In this document: positions 42,585 to 56,400 of the stretch, one piece after another
Position numbering within the stretch: the stretch's first letter is position 1
Layout of the letters: the number at the start of each line of letters is the position of its first letter
Source of the DNA: Bryopsis sp. KO-2023
Taxonomy: Eukaryota > Chlorophyta > Ulvophyceae > Bryopsidales > Bryopsidaceae
Length of the DNA stretch: 64,000 nt
Assembly (NCBI GenBank): GCA_030272585.1
Contig: BSYQ01000003.1
Coordinates: 7,564,001-7,628,000 of the forward strand
Reading direction: 5' to 3'
Program-made: the position numbers and the translations under genes
The notes under the pieces: model-generated
Database searches by the model: none
Seen by the model: the letters and a program-made list of their open reading frames with translations, nothing else
What the model was told of the DNA's origin: nothing

Positions 42585-45500
42585 ATGAAGAGTCGGGGTC
42601 AGGCCGATGGGAATGCAGCGCCTGCGACTGGCGCTGATCGCACGGGCAGCGACAAAAATGCAGCTGCGGATGAGTGGGTGCAATGCGACGAGTGTTGCAA
42701 GTGGCGTCGCATCCCGCTGAGCGTGTTGGAGAAAGTCGAGGATGTCCCCTGGTGAGTCGGTCGTCCCCGATACTCGTTCTGTTTTTTCGCGACGAGAACT
42801 CGTCTGGAGTGTTTGCTGTTTCCTCGTTTTCCTGGAGAACTGCGCATGGACTCGTCGTCGGGCAGACTGACCCGATGGGATTTTCTCGTTCTCACCCAGG
42901 CACTGTTCGCACAATCCTGACGAGTCTTTCCGTGGCTGCGAAGCTCCGCAAGAATGGAGCGATGAGCAAATAGACCGCGAGTATCAGCGTCAAGTGAGGC
43001 ACAAACTAGCGACCAGAAAAATCCACGTTTTTTTTTTCATGTTTTTATTTCTTTTTTCTGTTCTTTCGATCCTTGACCCCCTCCTTTTCTGTCGAGATTG
43101 ACCTTCTCCCTTTCAACTGTCGATGCAGAAGGATATGGGGCTGGGGCCAGAGGGGAAAGCCACTCGAGCCAAACGTAAACGCCCAGCAATTTGGCAGAAG
43201 ATATCGTCCAACATCTACACGCACCGACGGAGAAGGTTGCAGAGGGAGGACGATATCATGATATGCCAGTGCAGACCGGAAAACGGCAAGGGCTGCGGAG
43301 CAAATTGCATCAACCGGGTTCTCAATCTGGAGTGCGTGCCGGTGAGTCAGACACGCGTGGTGTGCGAAACTTCCTTCGGGAAATATTTTCTGGAAAACGG
43401 TTAGCGTCCCACGACCGGAGGTCGTCTGTTCGTCGCTCGATGCACTCTCCACAACGTTCTTCGAATAATTCCTGACCTTGATATTGCCCAACCGAAATGC
43501 AAACCGTCTGGTTACGTCAGCTAGGGTTTGCACCAACTCGTTTTGGGCTTCTTTGTCTTGCAACCCTTTTTGCCATATCAATTTCTTGAAACCAAAGAGC
43601 AAAGCAATACCAAAGCTTGAATTTTTTAGGTTTTTTTTTGGTGGTGGTTTTTTGTTTGGTTTTTTTGACCTTCAAAACTTCTTTTTATCCCAGTCCTTGA
43701 CATCTTTTAATCTTCTGGAAATAGTTTTGGATGCCTGATTAAATGCGTTTCATAGTTTTGGGCTCCATTATCCATTATCGATGTTGCAAGTTAAAATTAA
43801 CTTCCAAAAAATGGAAAGTAAAAAAAATAGGATGAAAAAGAAAAAAAAATAGGTAGTGTTTTTCCTCAATCCCAAAGCAAACAAAACTCTACGTTGTGCA
43901 AAAAATTGGCATCAATTTCTTTGAAGAAGCAACAAATCAATTTTCTGAATTTTTTTTAGTTTTTTTAAGTTTTTTTCCTTCAAGGTGTGCTGTTCTGTGG
44001 CTTTCGAGGAGTACGTTTTCGAGGGAATTTTTTTTTGTTTTAATTGTGCATGATTCCAACAATTTTTTTTACTTTTTTTTGTGCAGGGATATTGCGCATG
44101 TGGTGATGGGTGCACCAATCAAATGTTTTCTGGTCGTCAATATACACCGCTCTCCATGGTAAGGCGATTTATTTTTCTTTGAAAATTAAAAAAAATGGTT
44201 TTTTTTTTTAAATTCCATAATCATTCCCTGGAAAATAATTTTTTTCAAGGAATGACCTAGATATGAAAATGTAGAGGAACAAAATATGACATAAATCTGC
44301 TCCATCCATGCAAATGCCGGAGTTGAAAAAATTCTGGAGCAACTCTGAAGCTGAAATTGTGTTTGGAAGGGCTTCAAATTCATACACCATGATGAAGAAA
44401 ACTTCAACAGGCCGAAAACGGATGTATAGTTTTTTTGAAGTTTGAAATTTCATCAATTTTTTTATTTTTCCCAAAAGCAAAAAACAAAAACGAATAGAAA
44501 GTAGGAGTATAGCTTTCCAATACGAGGAAAAAAAGATTGCTTCGCGACATCAATCCTCAATAGTTGGTTGAAAAACTCTTGTGGGGATCTGTGTTGGTCC
44601 AAGCTCCACGAATTTTTTGACACCCCCCCCAATTTTGATCAGAAAATAATAAAGATGAAATGGACTCCCAGTGTGCAAAAATACGGTGGGCAGCTCGTGG
44701 GCTGGAGGTTGTTGGAGATTTTTTTTTGGTTGGATTGCTGATCAATGACATTGGGTGTTTCACAAAATGAATGAAATCAATCATGCGATTGAAAGTCGCA
44801 ATTGATGGATTTGATATGTGGTTATTTTTATTTTGGATCAATGAAAATATTATTCATAGGAGCCCAAAATGCAAATCGAAAAATGGTAGCGTATTCTTCC
44901 AGGAAAGATATTTTAGATCAAAAGTAGTTTGGATAGTTTGGTGGTTGTTGATATGTATAAGGATCCTCCAAATTTTAGCGATTGATATGATTTGAAAGAA
45001 TTTTTGAAAGAAATGCCTTTGGGAATTGCGACGATGACGGAATTTGAAGCAATTCAGATGTTAAATGTCAAAATTGTATGGCCTGATCTTTCAACAAGCC
45101 AATACGATTCCAGCAACTCAAACATGGCAGTGTCAATTCCCTCTCCCCCCCCAAAAAAACGAAAACAAGAATCTGGCACAGAGAAAAAGTTTAAAAATTG
45201 CGCCAAATGATGAAACTCAAACTCACCAAAGCAATGAAATCAACTCATACGTCAAATTGCCATTTTTTTGGTGGAATGGTGTCCTTAACAACAATCCTTG
45301 AATGTGAAAGCCAATGAATGAGAAAAATATTTTTCTATAATTGTTGGGCTTGCCTCAATGCATTGTTGTGTGTGGTGATGAACAGACAAAAGCTGGAGCA
45401 AAGGGTTATGGGCTTTGCGCTGCTGAGAACATCAAGGCCGGCCAATTCCTTATTGAATACATTGGTGAGGTTCTGGAGGAAGAGGAATATGCCCGGAGGA

Positions 45501-48500
45501 GAGAATATTATGCTGCCACCGGCCAGCGGCATTACTACTTCATGAACATTGGAAATGGAGAAGTTATCGATGCCTGCAGAAAGGTAGGATGGTTGACCAA
45601 TCAGTGGATGCACTTGAAATTTTAAAAAAAATAAAATAGTCGATAGTTAATTTCGATTGCAAATCCACTGGATTAAAAAAAAAAATTGGTGAAAAAAAAT
45701 GGACAGAAAATTTCCACCCCTGCGAACTAGTTTCCTGAAAAATTGCATGGATTAAAAAATCACTTTAATCATTGGAAAATTATGTTTTCCATAACTTATG
45801 AAACAACAAAAAAATGATTCTTTTTTTTTGACTAAAAATATATTTTAATTTGTTTTTTAATTGTTTTATATTTTAAAAAATTCAGATTCACGACTGAATC
45901 ATACTTATTGGCCACCAACAAGAAACCCTCTTGCCGAAAACAATGACATAATCGGAAACTCTGTGTGTCATAGGGTAACCTCGGTCGCTTCATCAACCAC
46001 TCGTGCGAGCCGAACTGTGAAACTCAGAAATGGGTGGTCCAAGGCGAATTAGCTATCGGGCTTTTCGCGCTCAAGGACATCAGGAAGGGCACAGAGCTGA
46101 CGTTCGACTACAACTTCGAGCGTTACGGTGATCGGCCGATGCAGTGCTACTGTGGAACCCCGAGCTGCCGAGGCTACATCGGCGGTTCCCAGGAAACTGG
46201 CGCCGATGTGAATGTGGATAGTGATGAGGACGGGGATGATTCGGAGGAGGAGCCGGTGCCCATCATGCTGGAGGAGGATGTCGATCCCGTCATGGCGTCG
46301 ATCCTGAACAAGGGCATCGGGATCAAGGACGATTTGGGATGCGATGCCACATCCATGCGGGAGAAGTGAGTTTGCCTTTTTCTTTCAGTGTTATGTCTAA
46401 ATTCACATCAATTTGAAATTTCTTCGTTTTGTCAGCCTGTTGCCTGTATCACATCAATTTGAAATTCGTTGTTCATTGCTTTTCTCTCGTACGTTTTTTT
46501 TTTCCATTGGAGTATTCTTTTCAATCGCCAGAAATGTCAAACGAAGTTGCATGAGTGCATGTGGAAAATAACAAAAAGAAGAATATGCAATCATATTTCC
46601 CTCCCCCCCCTTGATCGTCAGAACTCTAGGTTTCGAAAAGAAAATCCCCAAGGAAACACGATGAAGGCTGATGCTGGACCATCGTTCTGTGGTTATCTTT
46701 TTTTTTTCAGGTTGCAGACATTGTTTGACAGCAACGATCTCAACATCCCGCCTCCCAAAGCGGATGAGGACGACGAAACCTGGGTGGAGCGGGAGCTCAA
46801 CTGTGCCCTGGACGATGTGAGCGATGGTGGGGGCACCATCGCTCACGGGGACAAGTTGAGCCGGATCCGCGCCCCGGGGAGGAGAAACGAGCGAAATTCC
46901 CGGAAAAAAGGCAAAGGTCGTGCCTCCGGGAATTCGCTGGCCCCCACATCCACCTCCAACAACAAGGCGGGGGATTCTCGCGAGGACCGAGCCAACCTCA
47001 GGTATGTGTTGGTTTTCAGCTCTATAACCATTACTGTTTTTCAAGTCATCTTGCTGCTCGGAAGGGGTCCTGTCTATGTTAAGTTGCAGTAGCTTGCTCC
47101 TTTCAAAATGTTCAAAGAATCAGTGCTTGCGTTTGTGATATAGACATGCAGGATTACTAATTCTGTAATTAGTCATCCAAAAAACCAGAAACTGTAATTA
47201 CTGCAGAAAAAGGACATCTATTGGGGTACCAATGAGTAGAGTGAAAATGAATGATGAAACAGTCGCTCTGAGCAACTGCTTCATAAGGGAAAAAATCTGG
47301 GGTGGAACAGAATGGCTATATTTGGATCAAAGGGGGGAATGAGCAATTGAGATCGATCAGATCAATGACCGGTTATTTGTTTCCTGCCCCCAACAGGGAG
47401 ATGTTGGAGGACCTCGCCAGGAAACAGAGGCTCAAGAACCGGAAAAAAGTTTCCACCTCTCCTGGCAGGTCCGACAAGGGGAGGAAATCTGGGGGAGTTG
47501 GCTCGGTCTCGGGGGGTTCGGGGTCTTCAGGCGGCGGCCCTTCATCAGAGGCCGGCAAGCTCCGGAGGTATCCAGGCCAGGCGAGAGCGGGTGAGGGTGG
47601 GAAGGCCAGGGGTAAAAGTTTAGATTCCACAAGGGGAGGGATCTTAGCTGAACCCCGGGGGGGATACCGAAGGAGCAACGGCTCCATTCCGACGCGCCTG
47701 AAGACCTGTAAGTTTGGCATCACCGCATCATACCATCGACTGTCTGGAAAAGTCATTACCAATTCTGACAACTTGATACGCATCTGAAACTGTCTGCATT
47801 GTACTGAACTCCTGTGATTCTGTGGCCTTAGAACTGATATTCTGATGGTGCCTCTCGTTTGGAAAGTCGATTAAGTGTTTTGGCAGCCTCTTGTTTGGAA
47901 AGTCGATTTAAGTGTTTTGCAGTGAATAGATGTGCCAAGTACAATCGGCCATGGAGTGATGTTCTGAATACCTCTGAATGACAACACCGCTGGTGTTATT
48001 ATGCGGCGGCTGACTGAAGTGTACTCTGGTGTTTCTGTACAGTCGTTTCTCATGGGATCCAGAGGTCGGATGTGGATCGGCGGCTGGATGAGCTGGCTAC
48101 GCCCAAAGGCCAGCTCTACCACCCCAGCCGGGAAGCGATCGTCAAGGTATGATGAGCGTGGTCACTTCATTCATTTTAGTCAATGCCATTGCAGAATATA
48201 TGGAAAGCTAAATGTGACTGTCAGTGCTTCTAAACCAAAATAAAGAGTTCACCTTCCTTCACAGTTGAATGCATCGTGTGCAATGGAAGTTCAGTGGGAA
48301 TTTGGGGGTGGGTTGGGTGGGTGATATTGTTGAGAATCATGAAGTGTGTGTCCATGTGGTTGGGATCCGTGCAATAAAGATTCATAGAAATCTTCGATGT
48401 AAATCAAATGATCTCCAGCCAGTTGATAAGTGCAATCTGATTCTAACACCGGCAATCCCCTCCCAGGTGCTCCGACTTTTCAACTTGTGTGAAATCGGAG

Positions 48501-51500
48501 CCAAGACGGAGCGGGAGAAGGAGCTGGTGGCGAAGAAGTCCCCGGCAACCGCGTCTCTGGGGTAAGTTTGTCTAATGTGGACCAAATCTGAAGTGTTGCA
48601 GTTTGCATCAGTGTGATGCTTTGGACAGACAAGTGCTCTTTCTCTATTCCCATCAACCTACATTCAACAATGTGAAGATTTGACTGCTGAACCTCGTTTT
48701 ATCAAAGTTTTCCTCCTTGACACAGTGAATCTTACACATGCGCTCTTCCAGGTGTTCATAATTGCTCCCTTTGTCTGGATCCAGAGATAGGAAACGTGAT
48801 CTGACCTGATGAATCTCAACGATTGGCACTCATGGTGTTTGCAGTCGAGCCAACTGATTTTTGTTACTTTTTGTGCAGAACCGCCACATTGGGGTCGGAT
48901 GTCAGATCGGGTTCGATCTGTCATTCGGGGCGGGAGGGCTATTTCATCTCCAAGGATGAAGAAGAAATCCCATTGACTGCCCGCCAAAAGGCTCGAGTGG
49001 CAGATTTATCGCTTCTACTGGATGTTGTCATCAAGACACATCAATCCAGGTATGTGGTCAAGAGAAACCAAGGAAACCCATTTTGCTTGTGATTGTTTTA
49101 TTTTTGCTCTGAAGGCTAATGAAGATATTGATACCTTGGGCTGTCGAGCCACAACCCATCTGATATTAAAAAACTTGAGAAATGTTACCTGATGCATTTG
49201 TAAAGTCTGTTGATGCATGGCGAAATCAAGTAATTTTCCGATGTGATCTGATGTGTGTGTGTGTGTGCATTCATAGTGTAAAGAAGCTGTTTATACAGTT
49301 CGGGGTGCTCAGCCAGCTTCAGCAGGTCATCGGGCGAAACTTCGGCCCACAGTACACAGTCATCCTTAAGAAGATTCTCAAGGTAAGATTAGAGCAAATT
49401 GGAATTCGAAAAATCATATTGTCTGATCGAAGGGATCCTGACATCTTCTTGATAAAAACACATGTGGACTAACCTCAATGCATGAATTGTGTATTTTTTT
49501 TTTTTGAGTGGGGTTTGATGCGTAACAGCATGCAGATCAACATTTCCAGCTTATCAGTTGTATCTGTTTCTCAAAGAAGAGAATGTTTTTTGTGGATGTC
49601 AGGCTGTGGACGAGCTACCTTTCACTGCGGAAGACTGTAAGAACACACAGTCGAACCATGGCTCGTTTGTGTGCCTGCTGCAGGCTCTTTCCCAGCATCA
49701 TGGGGATCCTGATGTCCGCAGGTTGTCGGGTGCTCTTTTGAGGAAACACAACCTGCCTGTTCATACACACCCAATGGGTGGTTTGGAATCAGTGCACGAT
49801 TTTCACGGCAGATTCCAGCATCAGGGAACATATGGTCGGGGTTATTATGGAAATTCTGCTCAGGGTGGACGGGGTTACGGAGATCGGTATCGCAATCAAC
49901 GGGGTGGTTATCAGGCTGGCGATGCATTTGGCAGGTAGGTCAAGGGACATGAAATGCAGCATCTATCATTACTCTGAGATTCCTTGTCTTTTTACAGTTT
50001 GATTGGGTTTGTCGATCCAGCATCCTGAGCGAGTGAAACCTGTCCATATTTCTGAATTTGTAGAACATCTACAGTCCATTTCTCAATGTAGTTGGTAACT
50101 AAAGGGCATTTGTTGATGCTTGTTTTCTACAGATCACCGAGGCTGTCCCCTCATACCAGCCCTCTGAATAGTCATGGCTTCGGAGGTCCGAGCAACAGCG
50201 AAGTCCACCATCAAACCATGAGGGACTGGCGGGAATTCAGCCGACGTGGCCAACATCAACAGCACGTCCCTTATTACCATGGCGGAAATCAAAGCTACGG
50301 CAGTCGGCGATGGGATGGAGGAAGTCACAATGGCAATCATTGTGGGCTGATGCCCCCTCCCCGTCCAGCAAATCACTTCGATTCTAATCGAGGCTTTGGA
50401 CGACCGAATCTCGGCCCCAGTGCGAGTATGGATGGCAGTCGACAGATGCACCCTCCCGGGTTTGTTCCTAGAGAATGCAACATGGGTTCGCATCAGTTTC
50501 GAGGCCCTCCACCGCCGCCACCCCCCCCACCCCCACCATTGCCGGAGCAGAACGGAGGAATGGAGGATGATTCCATGGATCTTGGTGAAGATCATTGTGG
50601 ACTGTTATTGAAACCCTTGCAAAGGTCGAGGGAGAGTTTGGTTAATAGCACCAGAGAGAAGAGTGAACAACTCATGAAAGAAGAGCCAGACAGACATGGC
50701 GTTACCGAGAGAAGGCCCAGTGCTCCATACCATCCTTTTCTACCACCAGGTGAAGCCTCGTTCACTCAGCTTTAAAGACTTAACTTTTATCCCTTTGTGC
50801 CGTTGTCACAAGTAATATGTTGCTTCATCCCACTCACATCCAATCAAAAACTTGGTAAAAAGTTACCAACACTTTCGTATTATCCTCCAGAAGTGGACTA
50901 AATATAATTTTCTGTAGAGATCTTCTTAGCGGTGAGTTGATCGGCATTAAGCTGTTTTCTTTTCAAAATGACAGTACATTATGCTTGTTGTCATGGATAG
51001 TAACAACAACATTCTATGAATGTTCCATGCAGGAATTGGAGTCACGAACAAAGTACCAACTAAGCTTAGCGAAGGGCATCCGCCCATCATTGGCAGCAGC
51101 GATGCACTTGGCAGCTCAAAAAAGTCTGCACAGCTTCAGCAAGATTCCGGTCGCACTCGCAGTCAGAGCCGGCAAGGCACCACCTCCAGTCAAGACAACA
51201 ATGGGGGGACCACAGTCCAAGAGGTCGAAGTGGAAAGCTTGTTTCAGGAAGGGCTATATGGGTGCATGCAATACATGCCTGGCCATAGAGATCATCAATC
51301 GACAGCCCAAGGGGATGGTGACAGGAGGAAAGAAAGTCTGGACAATGGTCGGTGTGCTGTGTTGGGTGAGGAGGACTCTCAAAAGGGCAAGAATCGTGGT
51401 GTGAAACGGTCTGCCGAGGAAATGAGAAGGGGGTCCGTTGGTTCTGATTTGTCTGCGGAGGGCCGTCAAAAGATAAGCAAGCAAAACGATGCCCATGGTA

Positions 51501-52239
51501 TGTTAATAGTCTCTTCAAAAACACATGTCTTTGTTTGTTTGTGGTCAATAATTGAAGGATAAATTGCAGAAATATGACCACAGAGAATGTTAGGCAACAA
51601 GTCGCATGGATGGCGAGTCTGACCATCACTGCTGATTCATTTTCACATGCCTGACTTTGTCCCCCCTCAACCCCCTTCAAACAAAAAGGAAGAAAAACAA
51701 GAGAATGGGGGGGAACTTCCTCACCTTGCTGGACTGTGTGATCAACATATGGAAAACCCAGTCAAAAGTCTATTTTTGAATCGTATGTTACAATTTTGTC
51801 GCACCATTGAATTCTGATTGTGATTCATGCTCATTTTCTGAAACTTTTCCAGCAGGAATTTCTGTGTGAGATTGCATTTGCCTTTGTTTTTGTTGTTTTA
51901 GTTGTCCCTGGAGGTCGGCCGCCGTGCGAACAGTGGGATGAACCCAACACCGATTTCGAGGCTTTTGTATCTCAGACTCTCAAGAAGAAACTCGGCAAGT
52001 ATTTGCAGGAAGACCATCCCAAAAGAATCACCAAGGAGGATGCGGACAGCTTGTACAAGCGAATCAAAGCTGAGGTCATTGCTATAGAACGCCGAGCCTT
52101 CGAAGAGCACCAGAGAAATAACACGAGGCGTCCGATCGAACGATCGAAACTCGAGTCGAATATCAAGGATTTTGTGAAGCTGCGTGTCTACAGACTGTAC
52201 GAGCGTTCCTTACATCGTGAGCGGTCAGCCCACCGCTAG
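42585..52239 (+). CDS. H3K36-type histone methyltransferase with CW, AWS-SET-postSET and SRI domains (ASHH2/SETD2-like)
   Basis: Sixteen exons close in phase to 1321 residues; donors/acceptors run 42585-42751, 42900-42993, 43129-43341, 44087-44158, 45386-45583, 45974-46365, 46711-47001, 47397-47707, 48043-48146, 48467-48561, 48879-49049, 49277-49382, 49603-49934, 50133-50749, 51033-51497 and 51902-52239. Order of domains: CW zinc finger (about 29-75, [12 protein letters not shown] and [12 protein letters not shown]), which reads methylated H3K4; AWS Cys cluster ([15 protein letters not shown]); SET (about 183-300, [32 protein letters not shown]); post-[13 protein letters not shown]; Ser/Gly- and Arg-rich linkers; an eleven-Pro run; and a C-terminal SRI-like helical bundle (about 1210-1321) as in Set2/SETD2, which binds phosphorylated RNA polymerase II. 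It should methylate H3K36 during elongation in the nucleus. The start lies only 28 residues before the CW domain. Confidence 0.95.
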
Positions 52240-53482
52240 AGAGCTTAGGTAGCATATTTTTGAAAAAAACAGGATGGAGACGAAAAAACAAAAGAAAGAA
52301 AGAAAAACAAAAGAAAAAGAAGTTTAAGACAGAAGGTTTTGTATGTTAATTGTCATGCCTGGGGGCGGTGGGATATTGGGGCTGGGCAATGCGTTTTCTC
52401 TCTCGATTATTAGAGATTTTCTGAAAGATAAAAGAAAAGAAGGTAAAAAAAAAAAGAGATCTAAGATTGAAAAACCCACATTATTGGGGAAGGGGGGGAG
52501 TTGGGTGTGGTCATGCACAAATTTTGTGACCTTCCGTTTTTTAGCTCTGGTGCATCTTTCCGGTACTGCACAGTGTACCGACATTCAAACGAAGTGCCAG
52601 TCTTTGGGGGAAGAAAAAAAAAATGAGAAGAGAAGATGAAAAAAAAAATCAACAGAAAATCTTATTATAGCTTCACACTTGATTTACGATGACAGGGAGG
52701 GGACGAGGCAGCTTTCTTCTTCTTTCTAAAACCAAACCGCAAACTCTACATATTGTTAGGTTATATTTGGATACTACCGGGCTGTCGGGAGCCCGGCCGG
52801 AGAATTTGTCAATTTCCTTCAGTATCTTTCTTGTTTTCTTATTTGTTTGTTGGTTGCCATGGGACACAGAAAGAACATATAGGGGGTTCATGTACTTTTC
52901 ATTGTGATTTGGTTTTCACATTGTTACAAGTTGTGTCACAAGTCAAAATATTGGCTCCGGTTTTGCAGTGCTGTCAAAGTTTTACCAGTTTTATCAACTT
53001 TTGGGGGGGGGTATTGGTCGAGGGTGAATTTGCCTTTGGGGGATTGGGGTTCTGGATGGAGGAAATGGTGTTTTGTGCTCGGGATGTTGATTCTCGGTGG
53101 CTTGTGGTTCAGGTCATGAACCTGTCCCCACTCCAGGCGAATTGGAACTTGCATACCGAGTTCCAATTGGCCTGCTACTCGACAAAGAGCTGCCCCACAA
53201 GGAACATTGCTATTCCACCATCCTATCTTCCCCATTGATGGCCACCACCACCGCCCCATCTCCACATTCCTTCTGGCGGTGGGGGAAACCGAGCAAAATC
53301 ATCCTGAACTCACCTTCCAACGATTTGACGTCCTGCCAGTTTTGTCGGACTGGAAGCATTGCATCGATTCTGGGGTTTCTGGCCTACCCATCTTGCCGCA
53401 GAAGTGCTGATCGTCCCCTCCCTTGGCAAACCTCACAGTGATTCAGAAGTGAGGAAGTCGTTGCTGCTCAACTCAGCTCACG
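52240..53482. other. 1.2-kb G-rich spacer
   Basis: 3' flank of the methyltransferase gene and promoter of the next gene. The plus strand has several G runs (nine G at 53003-53011). No coding signal is convincing; the frames are short and shifted. Confidence 0.45.
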
Positions 53483-56400
53483 ATGAAGGGCAATTCCGCT
53501 GGTGTAGGAAGGCGAAAAACTGTGGAACAACGTCGAGCGTATCGTCCGTCGGTGCATGAGGAAGACGTCGAAGCGGGGATAAAAACAACAGACGATGGTC
53601 GACCGCCTGAGCACTTGGTGGTAATCAAACACGTATCCTGTCCGCCTCAATTACACCTTTCGCAGAAAAAATTCAACCAGAACGAGTGCTGCTGGCTCGA
53701 GTTGTCCATAGACGTCGTTGATTTTTTCGCGCACTTGGTTTCTTCCAGCCTTCGACGCTTTTTTTTCTTTCAGGAGGAAGAGGACATGGACTATAAACCT
53801 GCAACACCCCAGACGAGTTCAGATGACGATTGCAGCATCCCAGACTCAGCAAGCGAGTGCCGCTCTCCCCTTCCCCATTCCTTCTATGGTGAGATCTTTT
53901 GACGAACAAGTCCATTTATTCATGTGATCCCACGCCAGACTTCGTTTCGACACGCGCAACTTCTGTGCGAGACTCACCTGTCTATGACGTCTTTAGCTTT
54001 TTCAACTCCTGGAAACGTGGCCGGCGATCTCACAGGCTTGTTTGCATGTTCAGCTCACGAAAGTTCCTGTAACTCTGACGAGGAAGAGGAAAACGAACAA
54101 GACAAAGAAAACGCTGCCTGCAATAGGTCCGAGGGGCTACCCAAACGGACACCTATCCCCAAGCTAGTATCTAACGTTCTCTGTTGGTAAGATTCGGCAT
54201 CCGTCCATACCCCCCATCCACCCTGCCGACAGCCGAATAAGCAAACAGAAATTGAGCCGCATCGAAAAACTGTGAAAATCTTAGTTGAGGTGGGGGTGAC
54301 ATGTAGAATCCTCTCCTAGTCTTACAAGAAAATTGATTCATGGAAACTCATTGTGTGTGTTATTTTGCAGTGGACCATTTGGCCATGAAAGTGACCCGGT
54401 GAGCTCTTAATACTTGACTCAAAACGGATTGCTTTGCTCCTCAGATCTGTTTGTTGGAAAGTGTCCATTTCAAATTGAAATATCAATGAATGCTTTTTGG
54501 GATTAATGAAATTTCCAGTGTTTCATCATTCTTCTTTTGAGGAATTCTCAAGATATCCACTTTCCAAAAATAGCTGTTTTTGACAGCAGATAAGTGGAGG
54601 GTCCGAGCAGAGCCTGAGGTCAAACTATTCTGTGAAAAAAATGGGGATGGGCCATCTCCCCGAAGCAACGAGAAAACTAGCCACTGAGCCAAAGGTGACA
54701 GCTTCCTTTCCACCCAGAAGTCCACCACGCATGGATGTCCGCTACGCCCCAGCCAGCAATCTTATTGCTCAATGGCAAGAAATTGCCAGCCCTGTCGGCA
54801 GAAACTCCCGAGGTCCATCCTCTCCAACCCCAACACGTTCTCCATCCCCAGAGAAGACTTTCGAAATCAATTCTGAAGGGGATTCTGAAGGAGCTTCGTT
54901 AACAACCTTCTCCAGCATTCACAATCTTGATGATGGCTCTTGGTCAGGCTCCGAAAATGGGATCAGTTCTTCGACACTGGGTGGGGCAACAATTGAAACA
55001 AAGGAACAAGATGGCCTGGACTCCATTCGACGTGGGGAATCTCCTGCTGTGAGTCTCAGGAATGGGATGGCTAGCAGTGCATCGTCCCAAACTGTGGATA
55101 GGGACGGATCAGACTCTCCAGCCTCCAGTGACACTGCTATTAACGAAATCACTACAGGATGCGAAAGTCCTCTCAGTGAGATCCCTTTAGTATCCTCTGG
55201 TAGTGGGATCCCTCTGGCGTCATTTGAAAGCGTCGGTGATGGAACGCCCCCGATGAGGCCTGAGAGGTGGGAAGCCTTAGAAAGCAAGAGAAGATCATCA
55301 GCGGCTTCCCGATATGCCCCCAAACCAGTCCTGAACTCCATACGCTCCAGTGTGGCATCTGTGGCCATGATGCCGAACCCTTTTTTGGATTCTAGCAATG
55401 AAAATATTCATGTTGATACGGGAATGAGTGGGAGGAATCACAGCCCTGAGATGAGATCGACAGCAAGGTACCTCAGCAGCCCTTCTGAAAGCAGCAGTAT
55501 GGATGGGAGTGGACCATTCCCACGGAGCGCTTCAGAAAAGTCGTCCTCTCTGGGTGATGATTTCATTTCTGAAGAGGAGGGTGTTGATGTAACAGAGCAG
55601 GTACAGGGCTTGCTTTTTGAGAATTAATCTTTGAAATACCTGAATGGCATGTTGGCTTTGATGAACCTTACATTCTCATTTCCCTTTGTATGGACCACAG
55701 TTGGTGGGGCACTTCGACATGTTTTTGCGATATTATAGTTGGATGTGTTCCTGGTAGACAATGCAGGTTGATGGCGGACCGGAGCAAGTCGACCCGCCTG
55801 CACCATCTGCAATAAATGAGATTGTTGAAAACAAAGAGGGTGACCTCTGTGGAATCAGTGATGATCAAAACAAGTGCACTCCAGAAACCGGACCCAAATG
55901 TGAAGCATCCACAAATGACGAGGAGGAGAAACAAAAAACAGGACCTTGTGAACAATGTGTAGTGGACGAGCAAGAGGATAAGGGTTCAATGGGGGCAAAG
56001 AGTAGAAGGGGACCTCGATGGAGGTCGAACTGGGAGGTCTGGGACCGGTTTCTCCAGGTTTTGTTGGGCGTGGGGATGCTATGGCTGCTTCTTTCATGCC
56101 AGTCCATACGGTGAGGAAACAGGAAACCACAGGTCGTGTCACAGTGACGAAACATAGCATACAGTTCCCAGCCAGATGGACTCAAAGCGAAAACTTTTCA
56201 ACCATGTTTGGAAATCCTGACGATGTGTTTTATTGGGTTGCAGCCAAGGGATGGGGCTTGCTGCTCGGCCAGATCCACCAGTATCCCAAAACTCCACTGC
56301 AAGCACTTGGGATGTTGACTGGGTGAATTTGACACTGGATGGCGTTACATGTTACACTGAAGGGCTCCGGTTTACATTCGGAAGGGGGAAATGCTCGAAA

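Noticed and set aside
42138-42914. 258-codon minus-strand frame across the first exons of the methyltransferase
   Set aside because: It is antisense to the CW-domain exons, whose zinc-finger residues and splice junctions are unmistakable; its translation resembles no family.
46454-47044. 196-codon minus-strand frame in the methyltransferase gene
   Set aside because: Overlaps a phase-consistent coding exon on the plus strand and an intron; no recognisable product.
54919-55398. 159-codon minus-strand frame
   Set aside because: Antisense shadow of the Ser-rich exon 54590-55600; the codon bias of that exon explains the open antisense frame.
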